Shown here one piece after another: positions 53,577 to 64,000 of a stretch of DNA of 64,000 nucleotides. Position 1 is the stretch's first letter; each line of letters opens with the position of its first letter. The notes beneath the pieces were generated by a model. It searched no databases. It had not been told where the DNA came from and saw only the letters and a program-made list of their open reading frames with translations. A program made the translations under genes and the position numbers. The DNA lies in contig NC_019866.2 of assembly GCF_002234675.1 (NCBI RefSeq), forward strand, positions 8,709,261 to 8,773,260, in the 5' to 3' direction. This stretch comes from Oryzias latipes. Its lineage: Eukaryota > Chordata > Actinopteri > Beloniformes > Adrianichthyidae.

Positions 53577-54153
53577 GCTGCAACCTCAGGCTCGTTTGAG
53601 AACTGAGAGGCATCCATCAGAGGGTCAGTGCTTTGTCTTGTTTCTTGATGTTATATTAAATGCAATTTTTCACCTTTTGTTTTCATGACAATTCATCTTG
53701 TTCATACACTTGATAGAAATTGTTATTAACTTAAAAGATTATAGTTTGAAAGCTTTTTTTTTTATTTTGAGCTGTGATTATTTAAACAAAAATCATATTT
53801 TTGTCAATGGTTGAAGAAGATTTGAAAATAGTATTTAAAGTTATGACCCTACATGACGTTGCATCCTTTGAGAAAATTTACATAGATTGTGCAATAGTTA
53901 CAAATGGTTAAATTTAAAATATCTAGTTGATTTTTAGTGTTTTAATACTTATGTCTGTATTTGTTTGAAAGCATCTTTAGACATCAACATTGATCTGGGA
54001 CACTCAGTTGGAACAAACAAAGGTAGGATCTGTGTGCCTTTTATTTAAAAACTTAATATTATTTATAAAACTTAATATGACTTACAAATGTTAGCCCAAT
54101 TTTACAACAAATACTACATATCTAACTGTTTTAGGACCATCTAAAGTGCCAAA

Positions 54154-64000
<9,847 letters not shown>

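Overview
The window is nuclear DNA from a ray-finned (teleost) fish. The genes are split into many short exons with GT-AG introns, the intergenic DNA is AT-rich, and the repeats are of fish type: a tRNA-derived SINE, an L1/Tx1-like LINE remnant and hAT-like DNA transposons. The proteins match vertebrate families closely. The species cannot be named from the sequence.

Layout. 1-6.8 kb (+): the 3' half of notch3, from an EGF repeat through the Lin12/Notch repeats, membrane segment, ankyrin repeats and PEST tail, then a long 3'UTR. 7.7-10.0 kb (-): rdh8, a retinal reductase, convergent with notch3. 12.6-13.8 kb (+): a small secreted SOUL/heme-binding protein. 15.4-18.1 kb (+): an NR5A (FTZ-F1) nuclear receptor with a separate N-terminal coding exon, probably the fish paralogue nr5a5. 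18.6-38.8 kb (-): camsap3, 18 coding exons, 1,444 residues, with very long introns 1 and 2. 40.2-48.8 kb (-): xab2, 19 coding exons, 848 residues. 49-50.6 kb: decayed LINE plus a (TA)38 tract. 50.6-53.5 kb: no gene seen. 53.6-64.0 kb (+): a fast-skeletal-type myosin heavy chain gene with a TATA box; 35 coding exons (1,809 codons) are present and the last roughly 130 residues lie beyond the window.

For camsap3, xab2, nr5a and the SOUL gene the exon phases sum to complete open frames; notch3 and the myosin gene are cut only by the window edges. The genes act in different processes: Notch signalling, visual cycle, heme binding, steroidogenic-type transcription, microtubule minus ends, splicing/DNA repair, and muscle contraction. 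They do not form a pathway. What links them is synteny: NOTCH3, RDH8, CAMSAP3 and XAB2 are all on human 19p13, and CAMSAP3-XAB2 are neighbours there.

No wholly new system was found. The observations most worth a second look are a nested pair of hAT-like elements in an xab2 intron, two short retroposed inserts with target-site duplications in myosin introns, an orphan exon-like ORF head-to-head with camsap3, and the extra N-terminal exon of the NR5A receptor.
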